The notes under the pieces: model-generated | Seen by the model: the letters and a program-made list of their open reading frames with translations, nothing else | Told to the model about the DNA's origin: nothing | Databases searched by the model: none | Part shown: piece by piece, positions 16,808-26,649 of the stretch | How positions within the stretch are numbered: position 1 is the stretch's first letter | Layout of the letters: every line of letters begins with the position of its first letter | Assembly: GCF_027924405.1 (NCBI RefSeq) | Contig: NZ_AP026978.1 | Coordinates: 4,278,001 to 4,342,000, forward strand | Length of the DNA stretch: 64,000 nt | Source of the DNA: Nocardia sputorum | GTDB lineage: Bacteria; Actinomycetota; Actinomycetes; Mycobacteriales; Mycobacteriaceae | Direction: 5' to 3' | Made by a program: the position numbers and the translations under genes

Positions 16808-18118
16808 TCACGTCGGGGGGTCCTTGGGTGTGCGGCGGTGCAGGGCGAGCTGGATCTCCAGCAGCAGGCGGTCGGCGGGGTCGTCGAGGTCCATGCCGAG
16901 GATGTCCTCGACGCGGCGAAGCCGGTAGCGCAGCGTGTTCGGATGCACGCACAGTGCCACGGCGGCGGCGCGCACGTCGCCGTGTTCGCGCAGATAGGTC
17001 TCGACACTGTCGCGCAGGCTCGCGGAATGCTTGCGGTCGTAGTCGAACAGCGCGCGCAGCCGCGGATCGTGCAGCTCCGCCCGCGATCCGACGAGATCGA
17101 GCACCTCACCGAGCAGCACGGCGGTCCGCGCCTCGGCCAGGGTGGTCACCCGGCTCGCGGGCGTGGCCGCGCCGCTGCCGTCCAGGACCCGATCGACTTC
17201 CGCGCGCGCGTCGGCCACCCGGCCGAGATCGGTTACCGGACAGGCGATCGCCGCCCGCAGCGACAGCGAGCGCTGGGCTTCGAACTGGTCGATCAGCTGG
17301 CGCGTCCACGCCGTCACCGCCTGCGCGGAGCGGTAACCGGGCAGCAGCACGTAGACGCGGTCACCGATCGTGGTGGTCACGGAGTCACCGCGAAAAGCGC
17401 CCGCCCGCAATCGCAGAACGCCGCCTATGGCAGCCGCCTCGGCGCCCGCCGCCCGCTCGCCCGCCGCGAGCGCGAACCCGATCACCGCCGCCGGACCGGT
17501 CGACGGTAGGCGCAGCGCGTTCGCGACCGCCGCGGCGTCGATCGCGGGCCCGCCCGCGCCGAACAGCCGCCGGATCAGCAGCGTCTCGGTGGTGGGCGCG
17601 TCAAGGCTCCGGGAGATCAGCCGTGCCGCGATGGCCGCCGCGCCGCGCAGGATCTCGGCCGCGTCCGGGGCGAACGGCCGATCGCCCTGCTGCAGCCAGA
17701 TCGCGCCGAGCAGCTGCGGGCCGGCCGCCTGCGCGTCCGCGGGACGGCGGATGCCGATCACCAACCTGCGCTTGATGTTCAGCTCGACGTGCGCGGGCAC
17801 GTCGACGACTTCGTCGGTGTTACGCAGCCGATCGAACACGCCCCACTGCCGCAGCAGACTCAGATATTCGCGCGGGCCCTCCCGGCCGAGAATCGAGCGC
17901 ACGCGCAACTCGTCGGCGTTCTCGTCGGACGCCGAGTACGCGAGCACATGTGACAACGGGTCCTCGATCGACACCATCCCGTCCGCGTCGTCCGCGATCA
18001 TCTGTGCCAGCGCGAACAGGTCGAGCTCCGCGGCACCCTGATCAGCATCCCCGCCCACGTTCCCGCCCTTCGGCCAACTCGACAACGCACTTGCCCCATC
18101 TTTGTCCGATCGACTCAT
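16808..18118 (-). CDS. PucR-family regulator of proline utilisation
   Basis: 436 residues from ATG at 18118. N-terminal GAF/PucR-like sensor region (about 30-180), a central GGDEF-like/CdaR middle domain, and a C-terminal HTH_30 domain with DVRAAAVALCVHPNTLRYRLRRVEDILGMDLDDPADRLLLEIQLAL. Members of this family next to pruA/pruB in mycobacteria (PruC) activate the proline catabolic genes in response to proline. Here it is divergent from the P5C dehydrogenase gene with a 65-bp spacer, the same layout. The assignment as the pru activator rests on this context. Confidence 0.85.
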   Translation of the reverse strand: MSRSDKDGASALSSWPKGGNVGGDADQGAAELDLFALAQMIADDADGMVSIEDPLSHVLAYSASDENADELRVRSILGREGPREYLSLLRQWGVFDRLRNTDEVVDVPAHVELNIKRRLVIGIRRPADAQAAGPQLLGAIWLQQGDRPFAPDAAEILRGAAAIAARLISRSLDAPTTETLLIRRLFGAGGPAIDAAAVANALRLPSTGPAAVIGFALAAGERAAGAEAAAIGGVLRLRAGAFRGDSVTTTIGDRVYVLLPGYRSAQAVTAWTRQLIDQFEAQRSLSLRAAIACPVTDLGRVADARAEVDRVLDGSGAATPASRVTTLAEARTAVLLGEVLDLVGSRAELHDPRLRALFDYDRKHSASLRDSVETYLREHGDVRAAAVALCVHPNTLRYRLRRVEDILGMDLDDPADRLLLEIQLALHRRTPKDPPT

Positions 18119-18183
18119 TCTCCGGGCAGTTTTCCGGTGTTGACTTCCATCTACCGAAAAATCATCTAATGCCAGGAGGTCTC
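18119..18183. promoter_or_regulatory. Divergent promoter region pucR / pruA
   Basis: The 65-bp spacer holds TTGACT (18140-18145), 17 bp later CATCTA (18163-18168) in the pruA direction, and AGGAGGT as ribosome-binding site at 18175-18180 region. The -10 match is weak and would leave a very short leader, so the real promoter may be elsewhere in the spacer. PucR binding is expected here but no clear dyad is seen. Confidence 0.4.
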
Positions 18184-19821
18184 ATGGACGCGGTCGTGGC
18201 CCCGCCCCCGCCGGTCAACGAACCGGTGGGCAGCTTCGCGCCGGGCACGGCGGAACGTGCGCGCCTACGGGTGAAGCTGGCCGAACTCGCCGCGACGCCG
18301 ACCGACGTCGCCCACGTCATCGGCGGTGCGCACCGCCACGGTTCGGGCGAGCGCGTCGCGGTGGTGCAGCCGCACCGGCACGCCGCCGTGCTCGGCACGC
18401 TCACCACGGCCGGACCGGGCGAGGTCCACGACGCCATCGCGGCGGCGACCGCCGCGGCGCCGGACTGGCGGGCGCTGCCCTTCGCCGAGCGCGCCGCGGT
18501 CTTCTTGCGCGCCGCGGACCTGCTGGCCGGTCCGTGGCGCGAAACCATCGCGGCGGCAACGATGTTGGGGCAATCCAAGACCGCATACCAGGCCGAGATC
18601 GACACCCCGTGCGAGCTGGTGGACTTCTGGCGGTTCAACGTGCACTTCGCGCGCCGGATCCTCGCCGACCAGCCGCTGTCGGTCCCCGGGGTGTGGAATC
18701 GGATGGACTACCGCCCGCTCGAAGGGTTCGTCTACGCGATCACGCCGTTCAACTTCTCCGCCATCGCGGGCAACCTGCCCACCGCGCCCGCGCTGATGGG
18801 CAACACCGTCGTGTGGAAACCGGCGATCACCCAGTCGGTGGCGGCGTACTGGACGATGCGACTGCTGGAGGCGGCGGGCCTGCCGCCCGGGGTGATCAAC
18901 ATGGTGCACGGCGCGGGCCCCGAGGTCTCGCGAGTAGCGCTGGCCGATCACCGGCTCGCGGGCATCCATTTCACCGGCTCCACCGCGACCTTCCGGCACC
19001 TCTGGCGCACCGTCGCGGCGAATCTCGACCGCTACGACGCCTACCCGCGCCTGGTCGGCGAGACCGGCGGCAAGGACTTCGTCGTGGCGCACAGCTCCGC
19101 CGATCCCGAGGTGCTGACCACGGCCCTGATCCGCGGCGCGTTCGACTACCAAGGCCAGAAGTGCTCGGCCGCCTCGCGCGCGTTCCTCCCCCGGTCGGTG
19201 TGGAACCGGATGGGCCGCGAGTTCATCGACCGGGTGGCCGCGCTCAGTTACGGCGATATCACCGACTTCGGTCACTTCGGCGGGGCGCTCATCGATCGGC
19301 GGGCCTTCGCCAAGAACGCGGACGCCCTCACGCGCGCCAAGGCGACCCCCGGCTTGACCATCGCCACGGGCGGCCACGCCGACGACAGCGTCGGCTACTT
19401 CGTCGAGCCCACCGTCCTGCTCGGCGACGACCCGGGTGACGAGGCATTCCGCACCGAGTACTTCGGCCCGATCCTGGCCGTGCACGTCTACGACGATTCC
19501 GCCCGGGGCTCGTTCGAGGCCACGCTCGATCTCATCGACCGGGGCTCGCCCTACGGCTTGACCGGCGCGGTCATCGCCCGGGACCGCGCGGCGATCGGCA
19601 CGGCCCTCGACCGGTTGCGCTTCGCGGCGGGCAACCTCTACGTCAACGACAAACCCACCGGCGCGGTCGTCGGCCAGCAGCCGTTCGGCGGGTCGCGCGC
19701 GTCCGGCACCAACGACAAGGCAGGCTCGGCACAGAACCTGCTGCGCTGGACCTCCGCTCGCACGATCAAGGAAACCTTCGTTCCCGCGACCGACCACCGC
19801 TACCCGCACCAGGAGTTGTGA
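18184..19821 (+). CDS. pruA: L-glutamate gamma-semialdehyde (1-pyrroline-5-carboxylate) dehydrogenase
   Basis: 545 residues from ATG at 18184, six bases after an AGGAGGTC stretch. Aldehyde dehydrogenase fold: ITPFNFSAIAGNLP in the Rossmann region, FTGSTATFRHLW glycine motif, catalytic Glu in LVGETGGKDF, catalytic Cys in YQGQKCSAASRAF, and C-terminal QPFGGSRASGTNDKAG. Length and motifs match the PruA type (about 540 aa). It oxidises glutamate semialdehyde to glutamate with NAD+, the second step of proline breakdown. Its stop overlaps the start of proline dehydrogenase (TGATG), giving a coupled pair. Confidence 0.95.
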   Translation: MDAVVAPPPPVNEPVGSFAPGTAERARLRVKLAELAATPTDVAHVIGGAHRHGSGERVAVVQPHRHAAVLGTLTTAGPGEVHDAIAAATAAAPDWRALPFAERAAVFLRAADLLAGPWRETIAAATMLGQSKTAYQAEIDTPCELVDFWRFNVHFARRILADQPLSVPGVWNRMDYRPLEGFVYAITPFNFSAIAGNLPTAPALMGNTVVWKPAITQSVAAYWTMRLLEAAGLPPGVINMVHGAGPEVSRVALADHRLAGIHFTGSTATFRHLWRTVAANLDRYDAYPRLVGETGGKDFVVAHSSADPEVLTTALIRGAFDYQGQKCSAASRAFLPRSVWNRMGREFIDRVAALSYGDITDFGHFGGALIDRRAFAKNADALTRAKATPGLTIATGGHADDSVGYFVEPTVLLGDDPGDEAFRTEYFGPILAVHVYDDSARGSFEATLDLIDRGSPYGLTGAVIARDRAAIGTALDRLRFAAGNLYVNDKPTGAVVGQQPFGGSRASGTNDKAGSAQNLLRWTSARTIKETFVPATDHRYPHQEL

Positions 19822-20780
19822 TGGCCTTCTCCGGACTGCTGCGGCCCGCCCTGCTGGCGGCCTCCCGTTCCCCGCGCGTGGAGCGCGCGATCACCCGCGC
19901 CGCCACCACCAAGAAGCTGGTCGACCGGTTCGTCGCGGGTGAGACCGAGAGCGACGCGGTCGCCACGGCCTCGGCATTGCTCGGCTCCAGCCGCTGCGTG
20001 ACCATCGACTACCTCGGCGAGGACACCACCGATCTCGACCACGCCCGCGGAACCGTGGCGCATTATTTGCGGCTGCTGTCGGCGCTGGCGGAGCTGCGCG
20101 CCGCGGAGGAGACCACGGTGCCGCGGCTGGAGGTGTCGCTCAAGCTCTCCGCCCTGGGCCAGTCGCTTCCGCAGAACGGGTACGCCATCGCCCGCGAACA
20201 CGCCTACGAGATCTGCACGGCGGCGAAGGCGGCCGGGATCTGGGTGACCGTGGACGCCGAGGACCACACCACCACCGACTCGACGCTGTCGATCGTGCGT
20301 GAACTGCGGCTGGACTTCCCGTGGCTGGGCACCGTCCTGCAGGCCTATCTGAAGCGCACCGAGGAGGACTGCCGGACCTTCGCAGGCCCCGGATCACGGA
20401 TCCGGTTGTGCAAAGGCGCCTATCGCGAACCCGCGTCGGTGGCCTACCAGAGCCGCTCCGCGGTGGACGAGTCGTATCTGCGCTGCTTGCGGGTGCTGAT
20501 GGAGGGCAAGGGCTACCCGATGGTCGCCACGCACGACCCGGCGTTGATCGATGCGGCGCTGCGCCACGTATGGGAAAGCGGTCGCAAATCCGGCGATTTC
20601 GAGTTCCAGATGTTGCACGGCATCCGCGACGCCGAACAGCGTCGCCTGGCCGCAGCGGGCCACGCGCTGCGGGTCTACGTGCCCTACGGAGACCAGTGGT
20701 ACGGCTATTTCATGCGCAGGTTGGCCGAACGCCCGGCCAATATCGCCTTCTTCCTGCGCTCCTTCGGCCGCGACCGCTGA
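19821..20780 (+). CDS. pruB: Proline dehydrogenase
   Basis: 319 residues from ATG at 19821, overlapping the pruA stop by one base. The TIM-barrel FAD enzyme is recognised by LEVSLKLSALGQSL, WVTVDAEDHTTTDSTL, GTVLQAYLKRTEEDC, IRLCKGAYREP, VATHDPALI, FEFQMLHGIRDAEQR and YVPYGDQWYGYFMRRLAERPAN, in the canonical order. It oxidises proline to 1-pyrroline-5-carboxylate and passes electrons to the quinone pool. Short monofunctional form, as usual in actinobacteria. Operon with pruA; controlled presumably by the divergent PucR protein. Confidence 0.95.
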   Translation: MAFSGLLRPALLAASRSPRVERAITRAATTKKLVDRFVAGETESDAVATASALLGSSRCVTIDYLGEDTTDLDHARGTVAHYLRLLSALAELRAAEETTVPRLEVSLKLSALGQSLPQNGYAIAREHAYEICTAAKAAGIWVTVDAEDHTTTDSTLSIVRELRLDFPWLGTVLQAYLKRTEEDCRTFAGPGSRIRLCKGAYREPASVAYQSRSAVDESYLRCLRVLMEGKGYPMVATHDPALIDAALRHVWESGRKSGDFEFQMLHGIRDAEQRRLAAAGHALRVYVPYGDQWYGYFMRRLAERPANIAFFLRSFGRDR

Positions 20781-21139
20781 GCGCTACCCGGTCCGGGAAA
20801 ACCGGATCCAGTCGCAAAGTGACCACAGACGCCGGTGACGTGGCCGTGCTTCCAGCGATCGGCCGCCGGAGGTGGACTTGCGGCCGGGGGTCGCACACCG
20901 GAACCGGATCACCAGCATTGGCACGCTTTCGCCGCAACTCGCGACGCCACGCGACCATACTTGCGAACATACGGTTTCGAGCGAAGCGAGACCGAGCATC
21001 CGCCGTTCGTGGCCCGGCTCGCGTTTGCGCGGCCGTCGCGTAGGCGACGAAGGAGCAAGCGGCGGTCGCGCACACGCGAGCCACAAGAGGACCGCGAACA
21101 CCCAGCGCCGCAGGCGCTGGAAACAAGCACAGGAGTCGC
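20781..21139. other. Intergenic upstream of permease, with hairpins
   Basis: 359 bp with no convincing gene. It contains CGGTTTCG / CGAGACCG (stem with one G-U pair, about 20968-20990) and a perfect CGTCGC-GTAG-GCGACG hairpin near 21035. These may be a terminator of the pru operon and part of the permease leader; no riboswitch class is recognised. Confidence 0.45.
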
Positions 21140-22585
21140 ATGTCCCTCGCGCAATTACGCGCCCAGATGACGCGCCGCAAGCCGCTCGGCGAGGTCGAGG
21201 ACGAAGCCGCCGCGGCCGACGAGCAACTGTCGCGGTCGCTCGGATTGTGGCAGCTCACCGCGATCGGCGTCGGCGGCATCATCGGCGCGGGCATCTTCAC
21301 CCTGGCCGGTGCGGTGGCGCACTCGGTCACCGGGCCTTCGGTACTGATCTCGTTCCTCATCGCGGGCGTGGCCAGCGCCGCGGCCGCGCTGTGCTATGCC
21401 GAGTTCGCCGGGATGGTGCCCAAGGCCGGATCCGCCTACACCTACGGGTACGTGTCGCTCGGCGAGATCGCGGGCTGGTTCATCGGCTGGGATCTGCTGC
21501 TGGAGTACGTCGCGGTCGCGGCGGTCGTCGCCATCGGGGTCTCCGGGTACTTCAAGTTCCTGCTGGAACAGGTCGACATCACGCTGCCGGATTGGATGCT
21601 GGGCGCTGCGGGCACCGGCGAGGGTCACGTCGTCGACGTGTTCGCCGTGCTGTTCTGCCTCGGCACGGCGTGGCTGCTCTCGCGCGGCATCCGCAGCGTC
21701 GGCCGGTTCGAGACCGTCGCGGTCGGCATCAAGGTCGCGCTGGTCGTGCTGATCATCGCGCTCGGCGTGTTCCACATCGACAGCTCGAACTACACCCCGT
21801 ACTTCCCGTTCGGCACGGGCGCGGTGTGGACGGGCGCGGCCACCGTCTTCTTCGCCGTGTTCGGCTACGACGCGATGAGCACCGCCGCCGAGGAGTCCAC
21901 CGACGGCAAGAAGCACCTGCCGAAGGCGATCATCTATTCGCTGGCCATCGCCATGGTGCTCTACGTGCTGGCCACCCTGGTGCTGACCGGCATGCAGAAG
22001 TACACCGAGATCAGTCCGACCAGCGGGTTCTCCACCGCCTTCGAGTCGGTCGGGCAACCGGGCGTGGCGAACATCATCGCGGTCGGCGCCATCGTCGGCA
22101 TCGTCACCGTGGTGCTCACCTTCATGCTCGGCGTCACCCGGGTCTGGTTTGCCATGAGCCGCGACGGGCTGTTGCCCGCGTGGTTCGCCAAGACCCATCC
22201 GGTTCGCAAGGTGCCTACCCGGGTGACCTGGATCGTCGGCATCGGCTCGGCGCTGATGGCCGGGTTGCTGGACATCACCGTGGTCGCCGAGCTGACCAAT
22301 ATCGGCATCCTGATGGCGTTCATCGTGGTGTCCGTGGCCGTGATCGTGCTGCGGCGCACCCGTCCCGACGAGCCGCGCGAGTTCCGCCTGCCGTTCATGC
22401 CGGTCGTGCCGCTGATCGGCATCGGGTTCTCGCTGTACCTGATCTGGTCGCTGCCCTGGGAGACGTGGGCGCGGTTCGTGATCTGGCTCGTGGTCGGCCT
22501 GGTCGTCTACTTCGGCTACTCGCGCACCCATTCCCTGCTCGAGCGCGGCCGCCGCGCCGCGGCCGAGGGCCCCGCGTCCTTCTGA
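21140..22585 (+). CDS. APC-family amino-acid permease (cationic amino-acid transporter type)
   Basis: 481 residues from ATG at 21140 with AGGAG upstream. The N-terminus has [27 protein letters not shown], the APC substrate-binding first helix, and about 12 hydrophobic segments follow ([68 protein letters not shown]). The SxTAEE-like motif and overall length match the CAT/YfnA branch. It is likely a proton-coupled amino-acid importer in the cytoplasmic membrane. Following proline catabolic genes in the same orientation it may supply substrate, but it is 360 bp away and could have its own promoter. Confidence 0.88.
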   Translation: MSLAQLRAQMTRRKPLGEVEDEAAAADEQLSRSLGLWQLTAIGVGGIIGAGIFTLAGAVAHSVTGPSVLISFLIAGVASAAAALCYAEFAGMVPKAGSAYTYGYVSLGEIAGWFIGWDLLLEYVAVAAVVAIGVSGYFKFLLEQVDITLPDWMLGAAGTGEGHVVDVFAVLFCLGTAWLLSRGIRSVGRFETVAVGIKVALVVLIIALGVFHIDSSNYTPYFPFGTGAVWTGAATVFFAVFGYDAMSTAAEESTDGKKHLPKAIIYSLAIAMVLYVLATLVLTGMQKYTEISPTSGFSTAFESVGQPGVANIIAVGAIVGIVTVVLTFMLGVTRVWFAMSRDGLLPAWFAKTHPVRKVPTRVTWIVGIGSALMAGLLDITVVAELTNIGILMAFIVVSVAVIVLRRTRPDEPREFRLPFMPVVPLIGIGFSLYLIWSLPWETWARFVIWLVVGLVVYFGYSRTHSLLERGRRAAAEGPASF

Positions 22586-22696
22586 TCGCCCATCCTTGGA
22601 CAGGTTCGCGAGCGGTATCCATTGCGGAATGGTTGCTCGACTGCATACGGTCGGGAATGCCTGCATCGGCGTCGAGCCCGGAAGGAGCACGAGCGG

Positions 22697-24106
22697 ATGG
22701 ATCTGCGAGAGGTCGTTTCGTCGGGTGTGCTCGAACAGCGCGAACTGCTGGCCCAGGGGGCGCTGTCCGCGGAGGAGTTGGTCGAGGCGACGCTCGACGG
22801 GATCGATGCCGCCGCTGACCTCGGCGCCTTCACCCACATCCTGCGGGAGGAGGCCAGGGCCGAGGCCGTCGAGCGGGACCGGGAACGCGCGGCGGGCGGC
22901 ACGGTGGGCCCGTTGCACGGGGTTCCGGTCGCGGTGAAGGACGAATTCGACGTCGCCGGCGTGGTGACCAGCTTCGGCACCAGGGCGAACGCGACGCCCG
23001 CCGTGACGGACGCCGAGGCGGTGCGCAGGCTGCGCGCGGCCGGGGCGGTCATCGTCGGCAAGACCTCGATGCCGGAATTCGGGCAGTGGCCGTTCACCGA
23101 GTCCAGCACCTTCGGCATGGCCCGCAATCCGTGGGACCCGAGCCGCTCCGCGGGTGGATCCAGCGGCGGATCCGCCGCCGCGGTGGCGGCCGGGCTGGTG
23201 CCCGCCGCGCTCGGCGGCGACGGGGGCGGGTCGATTCGCATCCCGGCAGCGTGCTGCGGATTGTTCGGCCTCAAGCCGCAACGCGGGCGAGTGCCGCTTG
23301 CCCCGAACGAGCACCTGTGGTGGGCGCTGGGTGTCGCCGGGCCGCTGACCCGCGGGGTGCTGGACTCCGCCGTCGTCTACGACGTGATCCGCGGCAGCAC
23401 CCGCACCGACCGATTCCGGGCGCCGGAACCGGCGACCTCGTTCGAAGCGGCGGCGCGCGGACCGGCTCGGCCGTTGCGCATCGGCTACAGCGTCAAATCG
23501 CCGATCCCGTCGGTGCGACCGGATCCGCAGCATGTGCGCGCCGTCCGCGACACCGCGATACTGCTCGCCGAACTGGGCCACACGGTGGCGGAGATCGACC
23601 CGCACTACCCGGATTCCACGCATGCTTTCTTTCCGCAGTTCTTCGGCGGGGTGCGCGCCGAATTGGCCGAGGTGGACCATCCGGAACTGCTGGAACGCCG
23701 CACCAAGCAGACGATCGCGGTCGGCTCCTGGGCGCGCAGGCCGGTCGTCGAATGGGCGATCCGGCGCGGAGAGGCGGTGCGGCGCAAAGCCGATCGGATC
23801 TTCGCCGAGTGCGACCTGCTGCTGACGCCCACCATCGCGATCCGCCCGCCGCTGCTCGGCGTGCTCGACGGGGCGAACACGGTGCGCGCGCAGCTCGCCT
23901 CGGTTCCGATGGTCGCCTACACCGCGATCTGGAACGTCACCGGCCATCCCGCCGCCTCGGTGCCCGCCGGTGTCGGCGACGACGGGCTTCCCTTGTCGGT
24001 TCAGCTGGTCGGCCCCACGAACGGCGAGACGAGAATCCTCCCGATCGCCGTACAGCTCGAGCAGGTGCGTCCGCAGCCTCGCCCGGTCCTCCCTCCAGCC
24101 GGGTAG
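22697..24106 (+). CDS. Amidase-signature family hydrolase
   Basis: 469 residues from ATG at 22697 after GGAAGGAGC; the frame upstream to 22622 lacks this signal. The Ser-cisSer-Lys triad is visible: Lys in [13 protein letters not shown], the Gly/Ser-rich signature [16 protein letters not shown], and [22 protein letters not shown]. Length is typical of actinobacterial amidases that cleave small amides or amino-acid amides to acid plus ammonia. No GatB partner, and divergence from GatA motifs, argue against a tRNA amidotransferase. Cytoplasmic; substrate unknown. Same strand as the permease, 111 bp apart. Confidence 0.88.
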   Translation: MDLREVVSSGVLEQRELLAQGALSAEELVEATLDGIDAAADLGAFTHILREEARAEAVERDRERAAGGTVGPLHGVPVAVKDEFDVAGVVTSFGTRANATPAVTDAEAVRRLRAAGAVIVGKTSMPEFGQWPFTESSTFGMARNPWDPSRSAGGSSGGSAAAVAAGLVPAALGGDGGGSIRIPAACCGLFGLKPQRGRVPLAPNEHLWWALGVAGPLTRGVLDSAVVYDVIRGSTRTDRFRAPEPATSFEAAARGPARPLRIGYSVKSPIPSVRPDPQHVRAVRDTAILLAELGHTVAEIDPHYPDSTHAFFPQFFGGVRAELAEVDHPELLERRTKQTIAVGSWARRPVVEWAIRRGEAVRRKADRIFAECDLLLTPTIAIRPPLLGVLDGANTVRAQLASVPMVAYTAIWNVTGHPAASVPAGVGDDGLPLSVQLVGPTNGETRILPIAVQLEQVRPQPRPVLPPAG

Positions 24107-24236
24107 ATCTACGCGGGCCCCGTCTCGGCGGGAGCGGAAGCCGGTCGGGATGACGTGTATCTCGCGCGCCCCTCTCCGGAGCAGCTCCGGTGCTGCGCGA
24201 CTATCGAGCCTGACCGTCACCGCCCGGGCGCTGGTA

Positions 24237-24668
24237 TCACCGCTTCGGCGTCAGCAGGACAAGCGGGATCTCGCGCGTGGTCTTCGTCTGATACCCGGCG
24301 TACACCGACTGCGCGGCGGTGACCCGGGGCCACAGTTGCGCCCGCTCCTCCGGCGTGGCCACCCGAGCCGTCATCGGCGTCTTCGGCCCGCTCCGCACCG
24401 ACACGACGACATCCGGATTGTCACGCAGATTCAGGAACCACGCCGGGTGCACGGGGTCGCCGCCGCGCGAGGCGACGACGACATAAGTGTCGTCGTCGAT
24501 GATCGGCGCCGTGAGCATCACCGAGTGCGGTCGCCCGGACTTGCGGCCGGTGGTCGTGAGTTCCAGCGACGGCATGCCGGAGAAATCGTTGCCCAGCTTC
24601 CCGAAGCTGAGTTTCAGCAGGGCGCGATGCACCGTATTCATGGTCTTCAGCGCGAAATTCGAGGGCAT
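24237..24668 (-). CDS. Deazaflavin (F420)-dependent nitroreductase-family protein
   Basis: 143 residues from ATG at 24668; the longer frame to 25265 overlaps the next gene and is rejected. The DDN-like split-barrel family is shown by LELTTTGRKSGRPHSVMLT, DDDTYVVVASRGGDPVHPAWFLNLRDNPDVVV and the C-terminal SVYAGYQTKTTREIPLVLLTP. Members bind F420 and reduce quinones or nitro compounds at the membrane. A second F420/FMN-type split-barrel gene follows 95 bp upstream on the same strand. Substrate unknown. Confidence 0.87.
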   Translation of the reverse strand: MPSNFALKTMNTVHRALLKLSFGKLGNDFSGMPSLELTTTGRKSGRPHSVMLTAPIIDDDTYVVVASRGGDPVHPAWFLNLRDNPDVVVSVRSGPKTPMTARVATPEERAQLWPRVTAAQSVYAGYQTKTTREIPLVLLTPKR

Positions 24669-24763
24669 GCGATCCTCACGATCGACTCGACGGGTGGTCC
24701 GGCTCGCCGTCTCCCGCGGCGGGAAGCGGCGAATCGGACTGTACCGGAACCGGCGCGGCCGGC

Positions 24764-25177
24764 TCAGCTCGCGGACCATCCCGACCAGCGTGCCACCTCG
24801 ATGGCGATCACCGGTCCCGGTGGCGGCTGTCGCTCGTACTGGGGGTAGCGCGCGGTCAATCGGCGGATCGCCGCTTCCGCCTCGGCGCCGTGGGCGAGAC
24901 GAGCCGCGCCGTCCGCGCGGGCCCACCACAACCGGGTCCAGTCGTCGTCGTAGCTGTCGACGAGCACGGCGACCGCCGGGTTCGCCGCGATGTTGTCCAG
25001 ACGGCGCAGCGCGGTGGTCGTCTTCGGCTTCGCGTCGACACTGGTGTAGACGATCTCGCCGGCCACGGCGAACACGATGGGCACCAGGTGCGGGCGCAGC
25101 CGCGCCGAAACGGTCGCCAACCGCGCGACCGGACTGGTCGCGAATCGTTTGCGGGCCTCCTCGGAACTCAGCAGCAC
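24764..25177 (-). CDS. PPOX-class F420-dependent oxidoreductase
   Basis: 137 residues from ATG at 25177. It has the split beta-barrel signature FATSPVARLATVSARLRPHLVPIVFAV, a DAKPKTTTALRRLDNIAANPAVAVLVDSYDDDW segment, and a C-terminal PVIAIEVARWSGWSAS, the layout of TIGR03668-type F420 proteins. These bind F420 or FMN and carry out small redox reactions. It probably shares a transcript with the nitroreductase-like gene downstream. No specific substrate can be named. Confidence 0.85.
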   Translation of the reverse strand: MLLSSEEARKRFATSPVARLATVSARLRPHLVPIVFAVAGEIVYTSVDAKPKTTTALRRLDNIAANPAVAVLVDSYDDDWTRLWWARADGAARLAHGAEAEAAIRRLTARYPQYERQPPPGPVIAIEVARWSGWSAS

Positions 25178-25252
25178 ACCCGTCTCCTCGGCATCGCCTT
25201 CCCCGTGAATCGGGGATCCAGTCGGTTACCTCCCCTATGCAACCGGACATTT

Positions 25253-25268
25253 GCCGTGAAATCACGGC
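25253..25268. promoter_or_regulatory. 16-bp perfect palindrome between divergent genes
   Basis: GCCGTGA-AA-TCACGGC lies 76 bp from the start of the F420 oxidoreductase (25177, minus) and 78 bp from the small XRE-like gene (25346, plus). Its central position suggests an operator for one or both, perhaps bound by the XRE protein itself. Confidence 0.45.
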
Positions 25269-25345
25269 GATCTACTACTCCCACGCTACGGTCGAGTCAA
25301 CGTGTGACCCGTCAGAGGCTATGTCGCCAAAAAGTGGAGGCGGTC

Positions 25346-25762
25346 GTGGACATCGATATCACTGCTCGGCTGAACCTAGCGTTCGAAATGTGGGAGCGTG
25401 CGCACGGACGCCCGCTCGCCGACGATACGGTCGAGACCTGGGTGACCGCGGCCGGGTACGACTTGGAGCCAGGTCACCTGGCGAAAGTCCGGCGCGGAGA
25501 GCTCACCGCGCTGCCGGAGCAGGCCCGCGCCGGGCTGGCTCATGTCTTCGGGCTCGACCCCAGCTATTTCGTCTTCGATCCCGGCCCGGACCGGGCCGAC
25601 GACGCCGAAGTAATCGCGCACCTGGACAATTCGGCGCTGCGCCGCCTGGGCCAAGCCGTGAACGGCGTGTCGCTGCGGACGCTGTTGTACCTGGAGTCCG
25701 TCGCCGAAGTGCTCCGCCAGGCCGACGGCCTGCCTCCGTGCGAGCAGACCGCGCAACTCTGA
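25346..25762 (+). CDS. Small XRE-like (EspR-type) DNA-binding protein
   Basis: 138 residues from GTG at 25346, five bases after GGAGG. It has a degenerate helix-turn-helix over residues about 10-75 (LNLAFEMWERAHGRPLADDTVETW..., LPEQARAGLAHVFGLDPSYFVFD), ending like the AYFVD/YFVFD strand of EspR-type regulators, and a helical C-terminus (DNSALRRLGQAVNGVSLRTLLYLESVAEVLRQADG). It lacks an obvious recognition helix of high quality. Divergent from an F420 gene across a palindrome. Regulatory role is inferred. Confidence 0.7.
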   Translation: MDIDITARLNLAFEMWERAHGRPLADDTVETWVTAAGYDLEPGHLAKVRRGELTALPEQARAGLAHVFGLDPSYFVFDPGPDRADDAEVIAHLDNSALRRLGQAVNGVSLRTLLYLESVAEVLRQADGLPPCEQTAQL

Positions 25763-26111
25763 TCGACGACAGCGGCTCGGTTTCGGCCCCCGGCCCGGGA
25801 AGTCCGGCGGGCCGGCCACACCGCCCGGGCGCGCCCACCGCTCACCGCCGCGGCTACCTGGCACGCCGATAAGCCAAATTTCGAATACCACCTCCCTGGC
25901 GCGAGGGTGGGAGTCCAGGTAGAGGTAGAGGGGGGATTTCTGGTGAGTAGCGAGGTGGCAGGACTGTGGGTATGGGCGGCTCAGTTGCGCCTGGGCGTTC
26001 GTGACAAGTCCATCCCGCGGGGGATGGTGCGGCGGCACCCGTAAACGGCGGATGAGGGCCAGGGAGCACCGGTTGCACGTCGCAAGGAATGGCAGGAAGA
26101 GAGTTGAATCA
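25763..26111. other. Intergenic upstream of DUF4288 gene
   Basis: 349 bp without a credible gene. It is purine-rich around 25910-25935 (GTAGAGGTAGAGGGGGGA) and shows no strong stem or promoter consensus to me. Confidence 0.45.
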
Positions 26112-26531
26112 ATGGCTCGGATCTGGTACTCGTGCGCGGCAAACTACGCGATCATTCTTGACCGCGATTCCGCCACTAACCCACCGAGTATGCATCGCTC
26201 GGTGTTCGTCTTCCAGGCTCAGGATGACCCGGACGATGCCATCGCCAAAGCCTTGGAGATCGCCAGATCCCGCGAGCAGGACTACATGGGTGGAGCGCCC
26301 GGAGACTCCGCGCGGGTCGTCTGGCGTCTGGAGAGCCTGGAAACCATCGATATCCTCGGCGAGTCCATCGTCGACGGCCGCGAGATCTACGCCGAGCCGA
26401 TTCCCGTTCCCGATCACGTCAACTGGACCGTTGAGACTCGATTCACCCCAGATACGACCGACATCGGCACGAGCGGAGTTCAGCCACTGCTTGCTTTCAG
26501 AGACCAACGGTCGTCGGGTGGACACGATTAG
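26112..26531 (+). CDS. DUF4288-type protein
   Basis: 139 residues from ATG at 26112; the upstream in-frame extension to 26001 has no ribosome-binding site near its start. It begins ARIWYSCAANYAI and continues with HRSVFVFQAQDDPDDAIAKALEIARSREQDYMGGAPGDSARVVWRLESLETIDILGE, matching the small DUF4288 fold (a beta-rich domain in which a short N-terminal WYxA motif is followed by ExxxLxxA helices). Function in the family is unknown; homologues often lie beside toxins or SMI1-like immunity proteins. No partner is visible here. Confidence 0.7.
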   Translation: MARIWYSCAANYAIILDRDSATNPPSMHRSVFVFQAQDDPDDAIAKALEIARSREQDYMGGAPGDSARVVWRLESLETIDILGESIVDGREIYAEPIPVPDHVNWTVETRFTPDTTDIGTSGVQPLLAFRDQRSSGGHD

Positions 26532-26649
26532 TGCCCTGTGGCAGTGCATTTCGGCTGCATGGGAGGGCCCGTCCAAAAAGCTGATGTCGTCGGCTGCGGG
26601 GTTGGCGATGATGCATCTCGGGAACTGATCCGCAGCGCCGGTTGTTGCC

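Noticed and set aside
21155..24220. A 1021-codon open frame on the minus strand
   Set aside because: It lies antisense to the permease and amidase, both of which have clear family motifs; the antisense translation is low-complexity Arg/Gly/Asp-rich, typical of shadow frames in GC-rich DNA.
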